From Bradyrhizobium liaoningense (GTDB lineage: Bacteria > Pseudomonadota > Alphaproteobacteria > Rhizobiales > Xanthobacteraceae): 64,000 bases of DNA. The stretch lies in NCBI RefSeq assembly GCF_018130785.1, contig NZ_JAFCJT010000013.1:1-64000 (forward strand), given 5' to 3'. Below are positions 34,427 to 43,337 of this stretch, piece by piece; position 1 is the first letter of the stretch, and each line of letters opens with the position of its first letter. Under the pieces are notes generated by a model. It was given only the letters and a program-made list of their open reading frames with translations. It was not told the DNA's origin and searched no databases. Both the position numbers and the translations under genes were made by a program.

Positions 34427-35032
34427 TCAAGCCCAGGCGCGTTCGCGCTTGAGCTTGTCCTCGTAGGTGTCGATCGACGTCTTCTTCTCCATCGTGAGAC
34501 CGATGTCGTCGAGGCCGTTGATCAGGCAGTGCTTGCGGAACGGGTCGATCTCGAACTTGACCTTGCCGCCATCCGGGCCGCGGATCTCCTGGTTCGGCAG
34601 GTCGATCGTGAGTGTCGCGTTGGCGCCGCGCTCGGCGTCGTCGAACAGCTTGTCGAGGTCTTCCTGCGAGACGCGGATCGGCAGAATGCCGTTCTTGAAG
34701 CAGTTGTTGTAGAAGATGTCGCCGAACGAGGTCGAGATCACGCAGCGGATGCCGAAGTCGAGCAGCGCCCACGGCGCGTGCTCGCGGCTCGAGCCGCAGC
34801 CGAAATTGTCGCCGGCGACCAGCACCTTCGCATTGCGATAAGCGGGCTGGTTGAGGACGAAGTCCGGATTCTCGCTGCCGTCGTCCTTGTAGCGCTGCTC
34901 GGAGAAGAGCCCCTTGCCAAGGCCGGTGCGCTTGATGGTCTTGAGGTACTGCTTCGGAATGATCATGTCGGTGTCGACATTGATGATCTTCAGCGGCGCC
35001 GCGACGCCTTCCAGCGTGGTGAACTTGTCCAT
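34427..35032 (-). CDS. leuD: 3-isopropylmalate dehydratase small subunit
   Basis: A 201-residue swivelling-domain subunit that with LeuC isomerises 2- to 3-isopropylmalate. The motif NFGCGSSREHAPWALLDFG, the substrate-binding loop of the aconitase fold, is intact, as is the N-terminal KFTTLEGVAAPLKIINVDTDMIIPKQYLK. leuC is about 4 kb away on the same strand rather than adjacent, with five unrelated genes in between. A terminator follows. Confidence 0.96.
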   Translation of the reverse strand: MDKFTTLEGVAAPLKIINVDTDMIIPKQYLKTIKRTGLGKGLFSEQRYKDDGSENPDFVLNQPAYRNAKVLVAGDNFGCGSSREHAPWALLDFGIRCVISTSFGDIFYNNCFKNGILPIRVSQEDLDKLFDDAERGANATLTIDLPNQEIRGPDGGKVKFEIDPFRKHCLINGLDDIGLTMEKKTSIDTYEDKLKRERAWA

Positions 35033-35138
35033 TTCAGGCTTCCCGGTTTGAAGTCAGGGGATGGCTATTTAGCCCGGTTGGCACACAAATCCTAGGCCGG
35101 ATTCGGCAGGCCTAAGGGGCGTAAATCGAGGTTCACCC

Positions 35139-35708
35139 TCAGCCTGGCGGAGCCATGCTGTCAGGGGCAAAGCCGGTCGGCAGGCCGTCGATGCTCTTCA
35201 TGTTCTTCAGACCCCAGTATTTTCGCAAATTGTTGACACCCTGCGCCGTCCAGTAGCGCACGAGGCTGCCGCGTTCTTGTCTGTAGTCGAACAGCGGCAC
35301 GCCCATACCGCATGACGTCTGCACGAGGTCGACCGAGAGGCGCACGATCTGGCGCGCCCCGGCGATGTCCTCGAAGCCAGAGACGAGATCGGCGTATTCA
35401 GGCGTGCCGCGCATCAGCGATCGACCCTGGCCATAGAGCCTCAGGATCATCGGGGGACCTTCGAAGGCGCAAAACATGATGGTCAGCCGCTTGTCGTTGT
35501 CGGCGATCAGGTGCGCGCGGGTCTCGCTCCCGCTGCCGGTGCAATCGAGATAGGCGACGTCATTGCCTGCGAGCACCCGGAACGAGGACATTCCCTTGGG
35601 GGACACGTTGACGCGTCCCTTCGGCGGGGCACTCGCGACGAAGAAGATTTTTTGCCGCTCGATGAACGCCCGGTGCTCGGGTTCGATGCTGGCGAATTGC
35701 TTGCCCAT
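35139..35708 (-). CDS. Pyridoxamine 5'-phosphate oxidase-like flavoprotein
   Basis: A 189-residue split-barrel protein of the PNPOx-like family. The segment FFVASAPPKGRVNVSPKGMSSFRVL binds FMN or F420-type cofactor in relatives; TIMFCAFEGPPMILRLYGQGR follows. Catalysis and substrate are unknown and it is probably not a true PdxH. The ATG at 35708 (MGKQFASIEPEHRAFI) matches the usual family start. It is divergent from an XRE regulator with 101 bases between, a classic regulator-target arrangement. Confidence 0.82.
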   Translation of the reverse strand: MGKQFASIEPEHRAFIERQKIFFVASAPPKGRVNVSPKGMSSFRVLAGNDVAYLDCTGSGSETRAHLIADNDKRLTIMFCAFEGPPMILRLYGQGRSLMRGTPEYADLVSGFEDIAGARQIVRLSVDLVQTSCGMGVPLFDYRQERGSLVRYWTAQGVNNLRKYWGLKNMKSIDGLPTGFAPDSMAPPG

Positions 35709-35771
35709 GTGTCCGTGCGTCCTTGGCGCGACGACGAAGTCTGGACAAACAGCTAGCACCGACCTAATACC

Positions 35772-35806
35772 GGTTTAAGAACCTATCTTATGCTGGTATA
35801 AAAACC
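35772..35806. promoter_or_regulatory. Paired GGTnTAAnAACC sites in divergent promoter
   Basis: GGTTTAAGAACC (35772-35783) and GGTATAAAAACC (35795-35806) share 9 of 12 positions and each has inverted GGT/ACC ends. They are 23 bp apart. They lie between the PNPOx-like gene and the XRE regulator and are good operator candidates. Confidence 0.5.
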
Positions 35807-35809
35807 ACC

Positions 35810-36613
35810 ATGATCGGACAAGACTTGGACGCCCCGGCTCTCTCGCTCAGCGCGTTCCTGCGGGCGCTCCGGGAGCGCCAGTCTCCGGCAGAATTCGGCC
35901 TCGCCGCCGGAGCGCGGCGGCGCACGCCCGGCCTGCGGCGTGAGGAGGTCGCTCAGCTCTGCGGATTGAGCGTCACCTGGTACACGTGGATCGAGCAGGG
36001 TCGCGATGTCTCCGTCTCGGCTTCGACACTTGCGCGCCTCGCACGCGGATTGCGCCTGTCACGAGCGGAGCGCAGCTATCTGTTCGAAGTTGGGGGCAAG
36101 CGCGATCCCGAGCGTCCCGGCCACAGGGATGATCCGCCTGAGGAGGTGCTGGCTTGCGTCGATGCGATCGATGGGCCGGCCTACATTCTCGATCGCACAT
36201 GGGGCGCGCGTCGTTGGAATGCGAAAGCGTCCCGGTTGTTTGCCGGATGGCTCGATGCTGACGGCGAAAAAAATCTTCTGCGCTACATCTTCCTCAGGCC
36301 CGAGGCGCGAACACTGATCCTCGACTGGACCTCACGCGCGCAACGCGTCGTCGCAGAATTCCGCGCCGCTGTTACAGCCTATTCCGACGATCCCGACATT
36401 CGCCGGCTCGTCGAGGAACTGAGAGTTGGAAGCCCCGACTTCGAACGCTGCTGGGAGACGCAGGGGGTTCTGGCACGCGAAGGCGGCGAGCGTGCATTCG
36501 ATCATCCGACCATGGGACTGCTGCACTATCAGCAGGTGTCGCTCTCTCTCGCGGGCTGGTCCGACTATCGACTGACGATGCTTCTCGCTGCGCCAACCAT
36601 ACGCAACCGATGA
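35810..36613 (+). CDS. XRE-family regulator with MmyB-like ligand domain
   Basis: A 267-residue transcription factor. The N-terminal helix-turn-helix contains RRTPGLRREEVAQLCGLSVTWYTWIEQGRDVSVS, characteristic of the MmyB-type subgroup. The C-terminal domain (about residues 100-260, with WNAKASRLFAGW and LHYQQVSLSLAG) resembles the PAS-like MmyB ligand-binding domain. Such proteins often control a divergent oxidoreductase gene, here the PNPOx-like gene. Its stop is 4 bases from the stop of the convergent zincin gene. Confidence 0.85.
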   Translation: MIGQDLDAPALSLSAFLRALRERQSPAEFGLAAGARRRTPGLRREEVAQLCGLSVTWYTWIEQGRDVSVSASTLARLARGLRLSRAERSYLFEVGGKRDPERPGHRDDPPEEVLACVDAIDGPAYILDRTWGARRWNAKASRLFAGWLDADGEKNLLRYIFLRPEARTLILDWTSRAQRVVAEFRAAVTAYSDDPDIRRLVEELRVGSPDFERCWETQGVLAREGGERAFDHPTMGLLHYQQVSLSLAGWSDYRLTMLLAAPTIRNR

Positions 36614-36617
36614 CGTC

Positions 36618-37016
36618 CTACTCCGTCTGAGCCTCAATCGCGGCCATATCGTCGTCCGAGAGGCCGAAATGATGGCCGATCTCGTGGATCAGAACGTGGC
36701 GGACGATGTGGCCGAGGCTCTCGTCGTGCTCGGCCCAGTAATCCAGGATCGGCCGTCGGTAGAGCCAGACCATGTTGGGCAGTCGCGCCACGTCGCCCAG
36801 GCTCTGCTGCGGCAGGCCGACGCCCTGGAACAGGCCGAGCAGGTCGAACTCGCTCTCGCATTCCATCTCGTCCATGACTTCCTCGGTCGGGAAGTCGTCG
36901 ACACGGAGGATCACGCCCTCACAGAGGCCGCGAAATTCCGCCGGCAGCCGCTCGAAGATGTCGTGCGCCGTCGCTTCCATCTCGGCCAGCGAGGGCGCTT
37001 TCAATTCCGTCCACAT
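36618..37016 (-). CDS. Minimal zincin metallopeptidase-like protein
   Basis: A 132-residue cytosolic protein with the zinc motif HEIGHHFGLSD near the C-terminus, matching the small metallopeptidase family (zincin-like, PF06262). Whether it cleaves peptides is not established for the family. The region YRRPILDYWAEHDESLGHIVRHVLI precedes the motif, as in relatives. It converges with the XRE regulator gene. Confidence 0.85.
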   Translation of the reverse strand: MWTELKAPSLAEMEATAHDIFERLPAEFRGLCEGVILRVDDFPTEEVMDEMECESEFDLLGLFQGVGLPQQSLGDVARLPNMVWLYRRPILDYWAEHDESLGHIVRHVLIHEIGHHFGLSDDDMAAIEAQTE

Positions 37017-37146
37017 GGGCTTTTCTTAGCGCGGGTTCCGTGGCGATGCATCCGGCTTTATAGAAGACTACGAAGAGTTGACGCCGCGCGCGAAAACGGG
37101 GAGCGTACGGCGCCTCAAGGGGATAGCTCAGGTGGGTGGTGGTGCG

Positions 37147-37470
37147 ATGCGGGCAGGAACAGCAATACTGGTTCTACTTTGCATGGGGTTGTTTTCGACA
37201 TTTTTTGTCGGCGCAGAGGCCAATGCCCAGACGGCCAGTCCCGAGATCCGGCTGGCCCAGGCGGCGTCGCCCGACGACGTCCCCCCACCGCGCAGGCGGC
37301 CTCCGGCGCGCCTGCGGGTCACGCCCTATTACACCCCCGATGGCGTCTATCCGCGCTACAATCCCGGCCCTGATGCGGTCCGCGAATGCAACGTCGCCTA
37401 TGTGCAGGAACATAGGCCCAGCGGCACCGTGATCACGCCGCATATGAGCTGCTACTGGCGCCGGGGCTGA
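37147..37470 (+). CDS. Small secreted hypothetical protein
   Basis: A 107-residue protein. The signal peptide (RAGTAILVLLCMGLFSTFFV, ending ANA) is followed by a polar Pro/Arg-rich stretch (PPPRRRPPARLR) and a short conserved-looking tail with two Cys (RECNVAYVQEHRPSG, SCYWRR), which may form a disulfide. It is a type of periplasmic protein common in Bradyrhizobium without known function. The ATG at 37147 follows GGTGGTG; the upstream start at 37078 would bury the signal. Confidence 0.7.
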   Translation: MRAGTAILVLLCMGLFSTFFVGAEANAQTASPEIRLAQAASPDDVPPPRRRPPARLRVTPYYTPDGVYPRYNPGPDAVRECNVAYVQEHRPSGTVITPHMSCYWRRG

Positions 37471-37528
37471 CGCCGGGTTCAACGCCCGCGCCAGCAGCGG
37501 GCAGCGCGGAGGCCTCGTGGGGATCGTC

Positions 37529-37789
37529 ATGGCGAGATGGATTGCATTGGCCGTTGCCGTCGCGCTTGGCGCCGGCCTGCCTCGCGCGTCCGCTTCGCAC
37601 AGGGTGACGATGCCGGAGGCCTCGGCAGGGATCGCGGTTTTCGATGTGCGGCGACACGCGCGACCCCATGACATCGCGCGGCCTGCCGTGCGCCACGATC
37701 CACGCTATTACGCGCGGCCGGTCTACTACCGTCCCTATCCCTACGGCGTGCCCGCACCCTTTGTGCTCGGCTACGGGCCGTGGTGGTGA
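37529..37789 (+). CDS. Small secreted hypothetical protein, Tyr/Pro-rich tail
   Basis: An 86-residue protein with a signal peptide (ARWIALAVAVALGAGLPRA) and a C-terminal half rich in His, Arg, Tyr and Pro (YYARPVYYRPYPYGVP). It has no cysteine and no known domain. The ATG at 37529 has GGGGAT just upstream. It lies 58 bases after another small secreted protein gene on the same strand and may share its transcript. Confidence 0.65.
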   Translation: MARWIALAVAVALGAGLPRASASHRVTMPEASAGIAVFDVRRHARPHDIARPAVRHDPRYYARPVYYRPYPYGVPAPFVLGYGPWW

Positions 37790-37793
37790 CGCA

Positions 37794-38093
37794 CTAACCG
37801 GCCGGCGCAAATCCCTTGACTAGCAGCACCGTTGCTTGCGCGCCCGCCTTGCGATCGCGCGAGATTTCTTCGTAGTCCGGCGAATTCGAGAAGGCGAGGA
37901 ACGCAGCCTCGTCGGGAAACGACATCATGACGAGCTTGTCGAACGGCCACAGGCCCTCGAGCACGCGCGGCTGTTCGTCGGCGGCGAGCAGCCGTCCATT
38001 GTACTTTCCGAACACGTCGAAGAACCGCGCCTGATAGCGGTCATAGGCCGCGCGGTCCGTCATCTTCAATTGCGCAATCGCGTAGACAGTCAT
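37794..38093 (-). CDS. DUF1330-family protein
   Basis: A 99-residue ferredoxin-like (dimeric alpha-beta barrel) protein with the family pattern YAIAQLKMTDRAAYDRYQARF...NGRLLAADEQPRVLEG and FPDEAAFLAFSNSPDYEEISRDRKAGA. Function of the family is unsettled. Full length. Convergent with the small secreted gene at 37529-37789, with stops 4 bases apart. Confidence 0.87.
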   Translation of the reverse strand: MTVYAIAQLKMTDRAAYDRYQARFFDVFGKYNGRLLAADEQPRVLEGLWPFDKLVMMSFPDEAAFLAFSNSPDYEEISRDRKAGAQATVLLVKGFAPAG

Positions 38094-38284
38094 CTCTCAA
38101 ATTCCTCTTGCAGAAATCGTAATCGCATATGCGCTTGCGCTGCACGTGGCTGGAAGTCGTTCATTCATGAGGGGTTCACGTCCCTGTCCCTAGTTTAACC
38201 GTGGGAGCGACCGTGAATGAACAGGGATGACGCGGGCCGGCAACGAGCGTCGCAACTCCGCTGTCCGGATTCAGGAAGAATTCC

Positions 38285-38821
38285 ATGCTGAGGATATTGG
38301 GTCTCAGGGCAAGCCCCATGCGCTTGCTGGGGATTGCGGCCGCCGCGACGCTGATGCTGTCGGCCGGGACCGCGCGTCGTGCTGAAGCGCTGACCTTGAT
38401 CAATCCGGCAACGTCACCCGCGACGAGGGCTGCGACCGACGACCTCGTCACGCAGGTTCGCCACGGCGGCGGCGGACACGGCGGAGGTTTCCGCGGTGGC
38501 GGCTTCCATGGTGGCGGAGGACATATCGGCGGTTTCCGCGGCGGTGGCTTTCATGGCGGCCATATCGGCGGCTTCCGCGCCGCACCCGCCTTTCGCGGTG
38601 GCGGCTATCGCTACGGCGGATTTCACCGCTATGGCGGCTATCATCGCTACGGGATCTATCGTCCCCATTACGGCTATCGCCACTTCCATCGGCGCTATTA
38701 TTACGGCGGCTACTATCCCTACTACCACTATCCGCGCCGCTGCCGGGTGATCTGGACCTATTACGGCCCGCGCCGCGTCTGCCGGTGGCATCGCTGGCAC
38801 TATCCGTACCGCTATTGGTGA
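38285..38821 (+). CDS. Secreted Gly/His/Tyr-rich protein
   Basis: A 178-residue exported protein. A signal peptide (about residues 1-35) is followed by a Gly-His-rich repeat region (GGGHGGGFRGGGFHGGGGH, GGFHGGHIGGFR) and a Tyr/Arg/His-rich C-terminal part (RRYYYGGYYPYYHYPRR) with two Cys in RRCRVIWTYYGPRRVCRW. The composition suggests a surface or metal-binding structural protein, as in similar rhizobial proteins, but no function is proven. No long overlapping gene on the other strand is real. Confidence 0.75.
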   Translation: MLRILGLRASPMRLLGIAAAATLMLSAGTARRAEALTLINPATSPATRAATDDLVTQVRHGGGGHGGGFRGGGFHGGGGHIGGFRGGGFHGGHIGGFRAAPAFRGGGYRYGGFHRYGGYHRYGIYRPHYGYRHFHRRYYYGGYYPYYHYPRRCRVIWTYYGPRRVCRWHRWHYPYRYW

Positions 38822-38840
38822 TGTGAGTTAAAAGCGGAGC

Positions 38841-38926
38841 GTCATGGTCGGGCTTGTCCCGGCCATCCACGTTCTTGAGGCTTGTATAGAAAGTTCTTGG
38901 ATGCCCGGGACAAGCCCGGGCATGAC
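38841..38926. repeat. Palindromic intergenic repeat, family B-like (copy 3)
   Basis: Ends GTCATGGTCGGGCTTGTCCC and GGGACAAGCCCGGGCATGAC, with inner CCATCCACGTTCTTGA / TTCTTGGATG. It lies just after the Gly/His/Tyr-rich gene. Confidence 0.8.
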
Positions 38927-38937
38927 GGAGAAACTAG

Positions 38938-39147
38938 CTACAGCCAATCCTTCAGCTTCCATGACGCCGACTTCCATCGCGTCAGGTTCTCGAGCTTCCA
39001 CTGCTTGAACATCGCCGGCGGCCAGCGGCTGAGCTTCGAAGTCTCCTCGACCTCGGGCTTGGCGACGATGGGCAAGGGCGTTGCACGCCGCCGGTGCTGG
39101 CGCGTCGCCTCGCCAATCAGATCGACATATTCAGGCTTGTTGGCCAT
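38938..39147 (-). CDS. Small basic hypothetical protein
   Basis: A 69-residue protein (MANKPEYVDLIGEATRQ...), rich in Lys, Arg and Trp (FKQWKLENLTRWKSASW). It has no signal peptide and no domain. A GAGG ribosome site precedes the ATG, which supports translation. It follows leuC by 93 bases on the same strand and could be read from the same transcript. Function unknown, moderate confidence that it is a gene. Confidence 0.5.
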   Translation of the reverse strand: MANKPEYVDLIGEATRQHRRRATPLPIVAKPEVEETSKLSRWPPAMFKQWKLENLTRWKSASWKLKDWL

Positions 39148-39240
39148 GAGGCGTGTCCTCGCGAAATCGTCGCGAGGACACAGTGTGGGGAAGCCGCTTA
39201 ACGGCCGTTTGCCACGTTAGATCAAATTGCGGAGAGTGGC

Positions 39241-40647
<1,407 letters not shown>

Positions 40648-40725
40648 GAGCGTCAGCTCCAGGAATGTTGTGGTGCGGATATGCGCGGTCACGCGCGGGC
40701 AACAGAGTCGTCTTCAGCGCAGCCT

Positions 40726-40854
40726 TTAAGCTGCGGGACTAAGCTCTGACGTTGCCGAGGTCGCGAAGCGTCCGAAGAACCGGCCAGGCAACCGCGAGCG
40801 ATCGTCGATGACGATGCGCTTGGCGGACGAGAGGCTGGTCAGATCTGGAAACAT
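40726..40854 (-). CDS. Possible short upstream ORF of leuC
   Basis: A 42-codon reading frame (MFPDLTSLSSAKRIVIDDR...) ending 78 bases before leuC. A TATATT box at 40862-40867 on the same strand stands so close to the ATG that the message could be leaderless. There is no Shine-Dalgarno. It is not Leu-rich, so it is not a typical attenuation leader. The protein-like composition is suggestive only. Confidence 0.3.
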   Translation of the reverse strand: MFPDLTSLSSAKRIVIDDRSRLPGRFFGRFATSATSELSPAA

Positions 40855-40920
40855 TCTAGGAATATATAGCAGGCCGATTTGGAAGCGCGAGAGGTTTGAC
40901 GCGCACGGCTGACGCAACAA

Positions 40921-40949
40921 AAAAGCGCGGGGTTTGGCCCCGCGCTTTT
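40921..40949 (-). terminator. Intrinsic terminator of the rplS operon
   Basis: A 12-bp stem (AAAAGCGCGGGG / CCCCGCGCTTTT) with a 5-base loop. On the minus strand it is followed by further T residues (TTTTTTTGTTG). Confidence 0.88.
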
Positions 40950-40973
40950 CGGAAACTTGCCTGGTGGCGAAGA

Positions 40974-41354
40974 TTACTCGCCGACGGCAGCCGCGCGGTC
41001 CTGCTTCTCGACGATGCGGGCCGATTTGCCGCGAAGGTTGCGGAGGTAATAGAGCTTGGCGCGACGCACCTTGCCGCGACGCACCACCTTGATCGAGTCG
41101 ATCATCGGGGAGAGCAGCGGGAACACGCGCTCGACACCCTCGCCATAGGAAATCTTGCGGACGGTGAAGCTCTCGTTGAGGCCACCGCCGGAACGGCCGA
41201 TGCAGACGCCCTCATAGGCCTGCACGCGGGTGCGGTCGCCTTCGACGACCTTCACGTTGACGATCACGGTGTCGCCGGGACCGAATTCCGGAATGTCCTT
41301 GCCGGCGGACAGCTTGTCGAACTGCTCTTGCTCGAGCTGCTTGATCAGGTTCAT
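40974..41354 (-). CDS. rplS: 50S ribosomal protein L19
   Basis: A 126-residue ribosomal protein located at the 30S-50S interface. Typical sequence: IPEFGPGDTVIVNVKVVEGDRTRVQAYEGVCI and KVRRAKLYYLRNLRGKSARI. Last gene of the ffh-rpsP-rimM-trmD-rplS operon and followed by a strong terminator. Confidence 0.97.
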   Translation of the reverse strand: MNLIKQLEQEQFDKLSAGKDIPEFGPGDTVIVNVKVVEGDRTRVQAYEGVCIGRSGGGLNESFTVRKISYGEGVERVFPLLSPMIDSIKVVRRGKVRRAKLYYLRNLRGKSARIVEKQDRAAAVGE

Positions 41355-41462
41355 GGGTAAATCTCCATCGGCGCGCCCAGCCGCAGATCGGGGGCTGCGC
41401 GAAATTCGTTGATCCAGCTATTGCGGATGTGGGCGCTCCTATAAGGCAAGCTGGAGCGTTTG

Positions 41463-42218
41463 TCACCCGTCTGTCTTGTTTTTTGGCGTTTTTTGGCGTC
41501 TGGCCCGATTCGGGACTTCGGCCGGGATTTGGGCCCACAAATCAGGCCGCCGGGCCGCCGTCAGGGCCTCCGATTGCGCCCGCCGCCAGGCTGCAACCTT
41601 GGCGTGGTCGCCGGAGGTCAGGGTTTCCGGGATCGGAACCCCCTCGAACAGCTGCGGGCGGGTGTATTGGGGGTATTCGAGGAGCCCCTCCGAAAAGCTT
41701 TCCTCGGTTCCCGACGCCTCCTTGCCCATCACGCCCGGCAGCAGCCGGACGCAGGCGTCGATCAGGGCCAGGGCAGCGATTTCGCCCCCGGACAGCACGT
41801 AATCGCCGATCGAGACCTCCTCCAGATCTCGCCCGTCGATCACTCGTTGGTCGATCCCCTCGAAGCGGCCGCAGACGATCAGGGGGCCGGGACCGCTGGC
41901 GAGCTCGGCGACACGGGCCTGGGTCAAAGGCCGACCCCGCGGGCTCATCAGCAATTTCGGCCGTTCCGGGCTGATCTCGGCGGCATCGATGGCCGCCGCG
42001 AGAACATCCGCCCGCAGCACCATGCCCGGCCCGCCGCCGGCTGGAGTGTCGTCGACGCTGCGGTGGCGGTCGGTCGCAGACGCCCGGATGTCGCGTGCTT
42101 CAATCTCCCAGAGCCCGGAGGCCAGCGCCCGGCCGGCCAGGCTCACGCCGAGCGGCCCCGGAAACATCTCCGGAAACAGCGTCAGCACGGTCACGCGCCA
42201 GGGTGAGAGGTTCGTCAT
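41463..42218 (-). CDS. trmD: tRNA (guanine-37-N1)-methyltransferase
   Basis: A 251-residue SPOUT-fold enzyme that methylates G37 of tRNAs reading CNN codons and so prevents frameshifts. The knot region GDYVLSGGEIAALALIDACVRLLPGV and the N-terminal VTVLTLFPEMFPGPLGVSLAGRA are intact. It is fourth in the translation operon. It is separated from rimM by 116 bases that belong mostly to a palindromic repeat. Confidence 0.97.
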   Translation of the reverse strand: MTNLSPWRVTVLTLFPEMFPGPLGVSLAGRALASGLWEIEARDIRASATDRHRSVDDTPAGGGPGMVLRADVLAAAIDAAEISPERPKLLMSPRGRPLTQARVAELASGPGPLIVCGRFEGIDQRVIDGRDLEEVSIGDYVLSGGEIAALALIDACVRLLPGVMGKEASGTEESFSEGLLEYPQYTRPQLFEGVPIPETLTSGDHAKVAAWRRAQSEALTAARRPDLWAQIPAEVPNRARRQKTPKNKTDG

Positions 42219-42233
42219 CGGATCTCGGTTCTC

Positions 42234-42390
42234 GTCGTCCCGGACAAGCGAAGCGCAGATCCGGGACCCTTAACCACCGCAGTCAGTTTTGCGATGGCTG
42301 GAGCCAGCAGCTTAGCCAAAACCACGTTTCGTGGTTATGGGTCCCCGCCCCCGTGCGCTTTGCGCACTAGGCGGGGATCACTCGGGGACG
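42234..42390. repeat. Palindromic intergenic repeat, family B (copy 4), inside the trmD operon
   Basis: Left end GTCGTCCCGGACAAGCGAAG with GGGACCCTTAACCAC; right end GTGGTTATGGGTCCCCGCCC running to CTCGGGGACG. It fills the rimM-trmD gap and extends into the 3' end of rimM, providing its stop codon. Confidence 0.85.
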
Positions 42391-42910
42391 GATCGTTGTC
42401 CTCGTCCTCACCCTCGATCTCCTGCGGCAGCGCGATCACCACGCGTCCGCCGGCAAGATCGACCTCCGGCACCACCGCGTTCGAGAACGGCAGCAACATC
42501 GTCGTGCCCTTGAGAGGTGCGATCTCGATGATGTCGCCGGCTCCGAAATTGTGGATCGCGAGCACGCGGCCGAGCGCGTCGCCGTCTGTGGTGACGGCGG
42601 CGAGCCCGATCAGGTCGGTGTGGTAATATTCGTCCGCATCGGTCGCGGGCAGCTTTTCGCGCGCGACGTAGAGCTCGATGCCGTTGAGGCGCTCGGCTTC
42701 ATCGCGGGTCGTGACGCCCTTGAACGTCGCGACCAGATGATCCCTGGCCTCGCGCGCCGTTGCTACCTCGAACTGGCGCTTGCCGTCCTTGGACAGCAGC
42801 GGGCCGTAGTGCCTGACGGCAAAGGGATCTTCGGTGAAGGTCCAGAGCTTGACCGCACCGCGCACACCATGCGCGGCGCCGATCCGCGCGACGCAGACCA
42901 GCGCCGACAT
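42335..42910 (-). CDS. rimM: Ribosome maturation factor RimM
   Basis: A 191-residue 16S rRNA processing/30S assembly factor. The N-terminal RimM domain (VARIGAAHGVRGAVKLWTFT) and the PRC-barrel (YYHTDLIGLAAVTTDG, VLAIHNFGAGDIIEI, LLPFSNAVVPEVDLAGGRV) are complete by about residue 170. The remaining tail (SPSDPRLVRKAHGGGDP) is encoded by a palindromic repeat and replaces the native C-terminus. It starts 9 bases after rpsP. Confidence 0.95.
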   Translation of the reverse strand: MSALVCVARIGAAHGVRGAVKLWTFTEDPFAVRHYGPLLSKDGKRQFEVATAREARDHLVATFKGVTTRDEAERLNGIELYVAREKLPATDADEYYHTDLIGLAAVTTDGDALGRVLAIHNFGAGDIIEIAPLKGTTMLLPFSNAVVPEVDLAGGRVVIALPQEIEGEDEDNDPSPSDPRLVRKAHGGGDP

Positions 42911-42919
42911 GTCTTAGCC

Positions 42920-43252
42920 TTAGCCCTTCGCGGCGGCTTCGGCCTGCGCCTTGCGCTCCTTGCGCGGCACAGCCTTCTGCGGATTGTTGCGCGCTTCGCG
43001 CTTCTTGACGCCGGCGGCGTCCAGGAAACGCGCCACGCGGTCCGACGGCTGCGCACCCTTGGCGACCCAGGCCTTCACCTTGTCCATGTCGAGCTTGAGG
43101 CGGGCGTCGTTGTCCTTCGGCAGCAGCGGGTTGAAATAACCGAGACGCTCGATGAACCGGCCATCGCGGGGGAAGCGCGAATCGGCGACGACGACGTGAT
43201 AGACGGGACGCTTCTTGGTGCCTGCGCGGGCGAGGCGGATAACGACGGACAT
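42920..43252 (-). CDS. rpsP: 30S ribosomal protein S16
   Basis: A 110-residue ribosomal protein. The conserved VVIRLARAGTKKRPVYHVVVADSRFPRDGRFIERLGYFNP is intact; the C-terminal Lys/Ala-rich extension (PRKERKAQAEAAAKG) is usual for alphaproteobacteria. Second gene of the operon, 85 bases after ffh. Confidence 0.97.
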   Translation of the reverse strand: MSVVIRLARAGTKKRPVYHVVVADSRFPRDGRFIERLGYFNPLLPKDNDARLKLDMDKVKAWVAKGAQPSDRVARFLDAAGVKKREARNNPQKAVPRKERKAQAEAAAKG

Positions 43253-43337
43253 TTAGTTCTCCTTCAAAATACGGTTTGTTCGGTTGATTGGTATTCCGCG
43301 TTGCGCGAGATGCTGAGGATCCCGTGCGACGAATTCC

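Noticed and set aside
40648..40867. Leucine attenuator before leuC
   Set aside because: The upstream frame has only four Leu codons in 42 with no run of them, and no terminator with a U-run follows, so classical attenuation is not supported.
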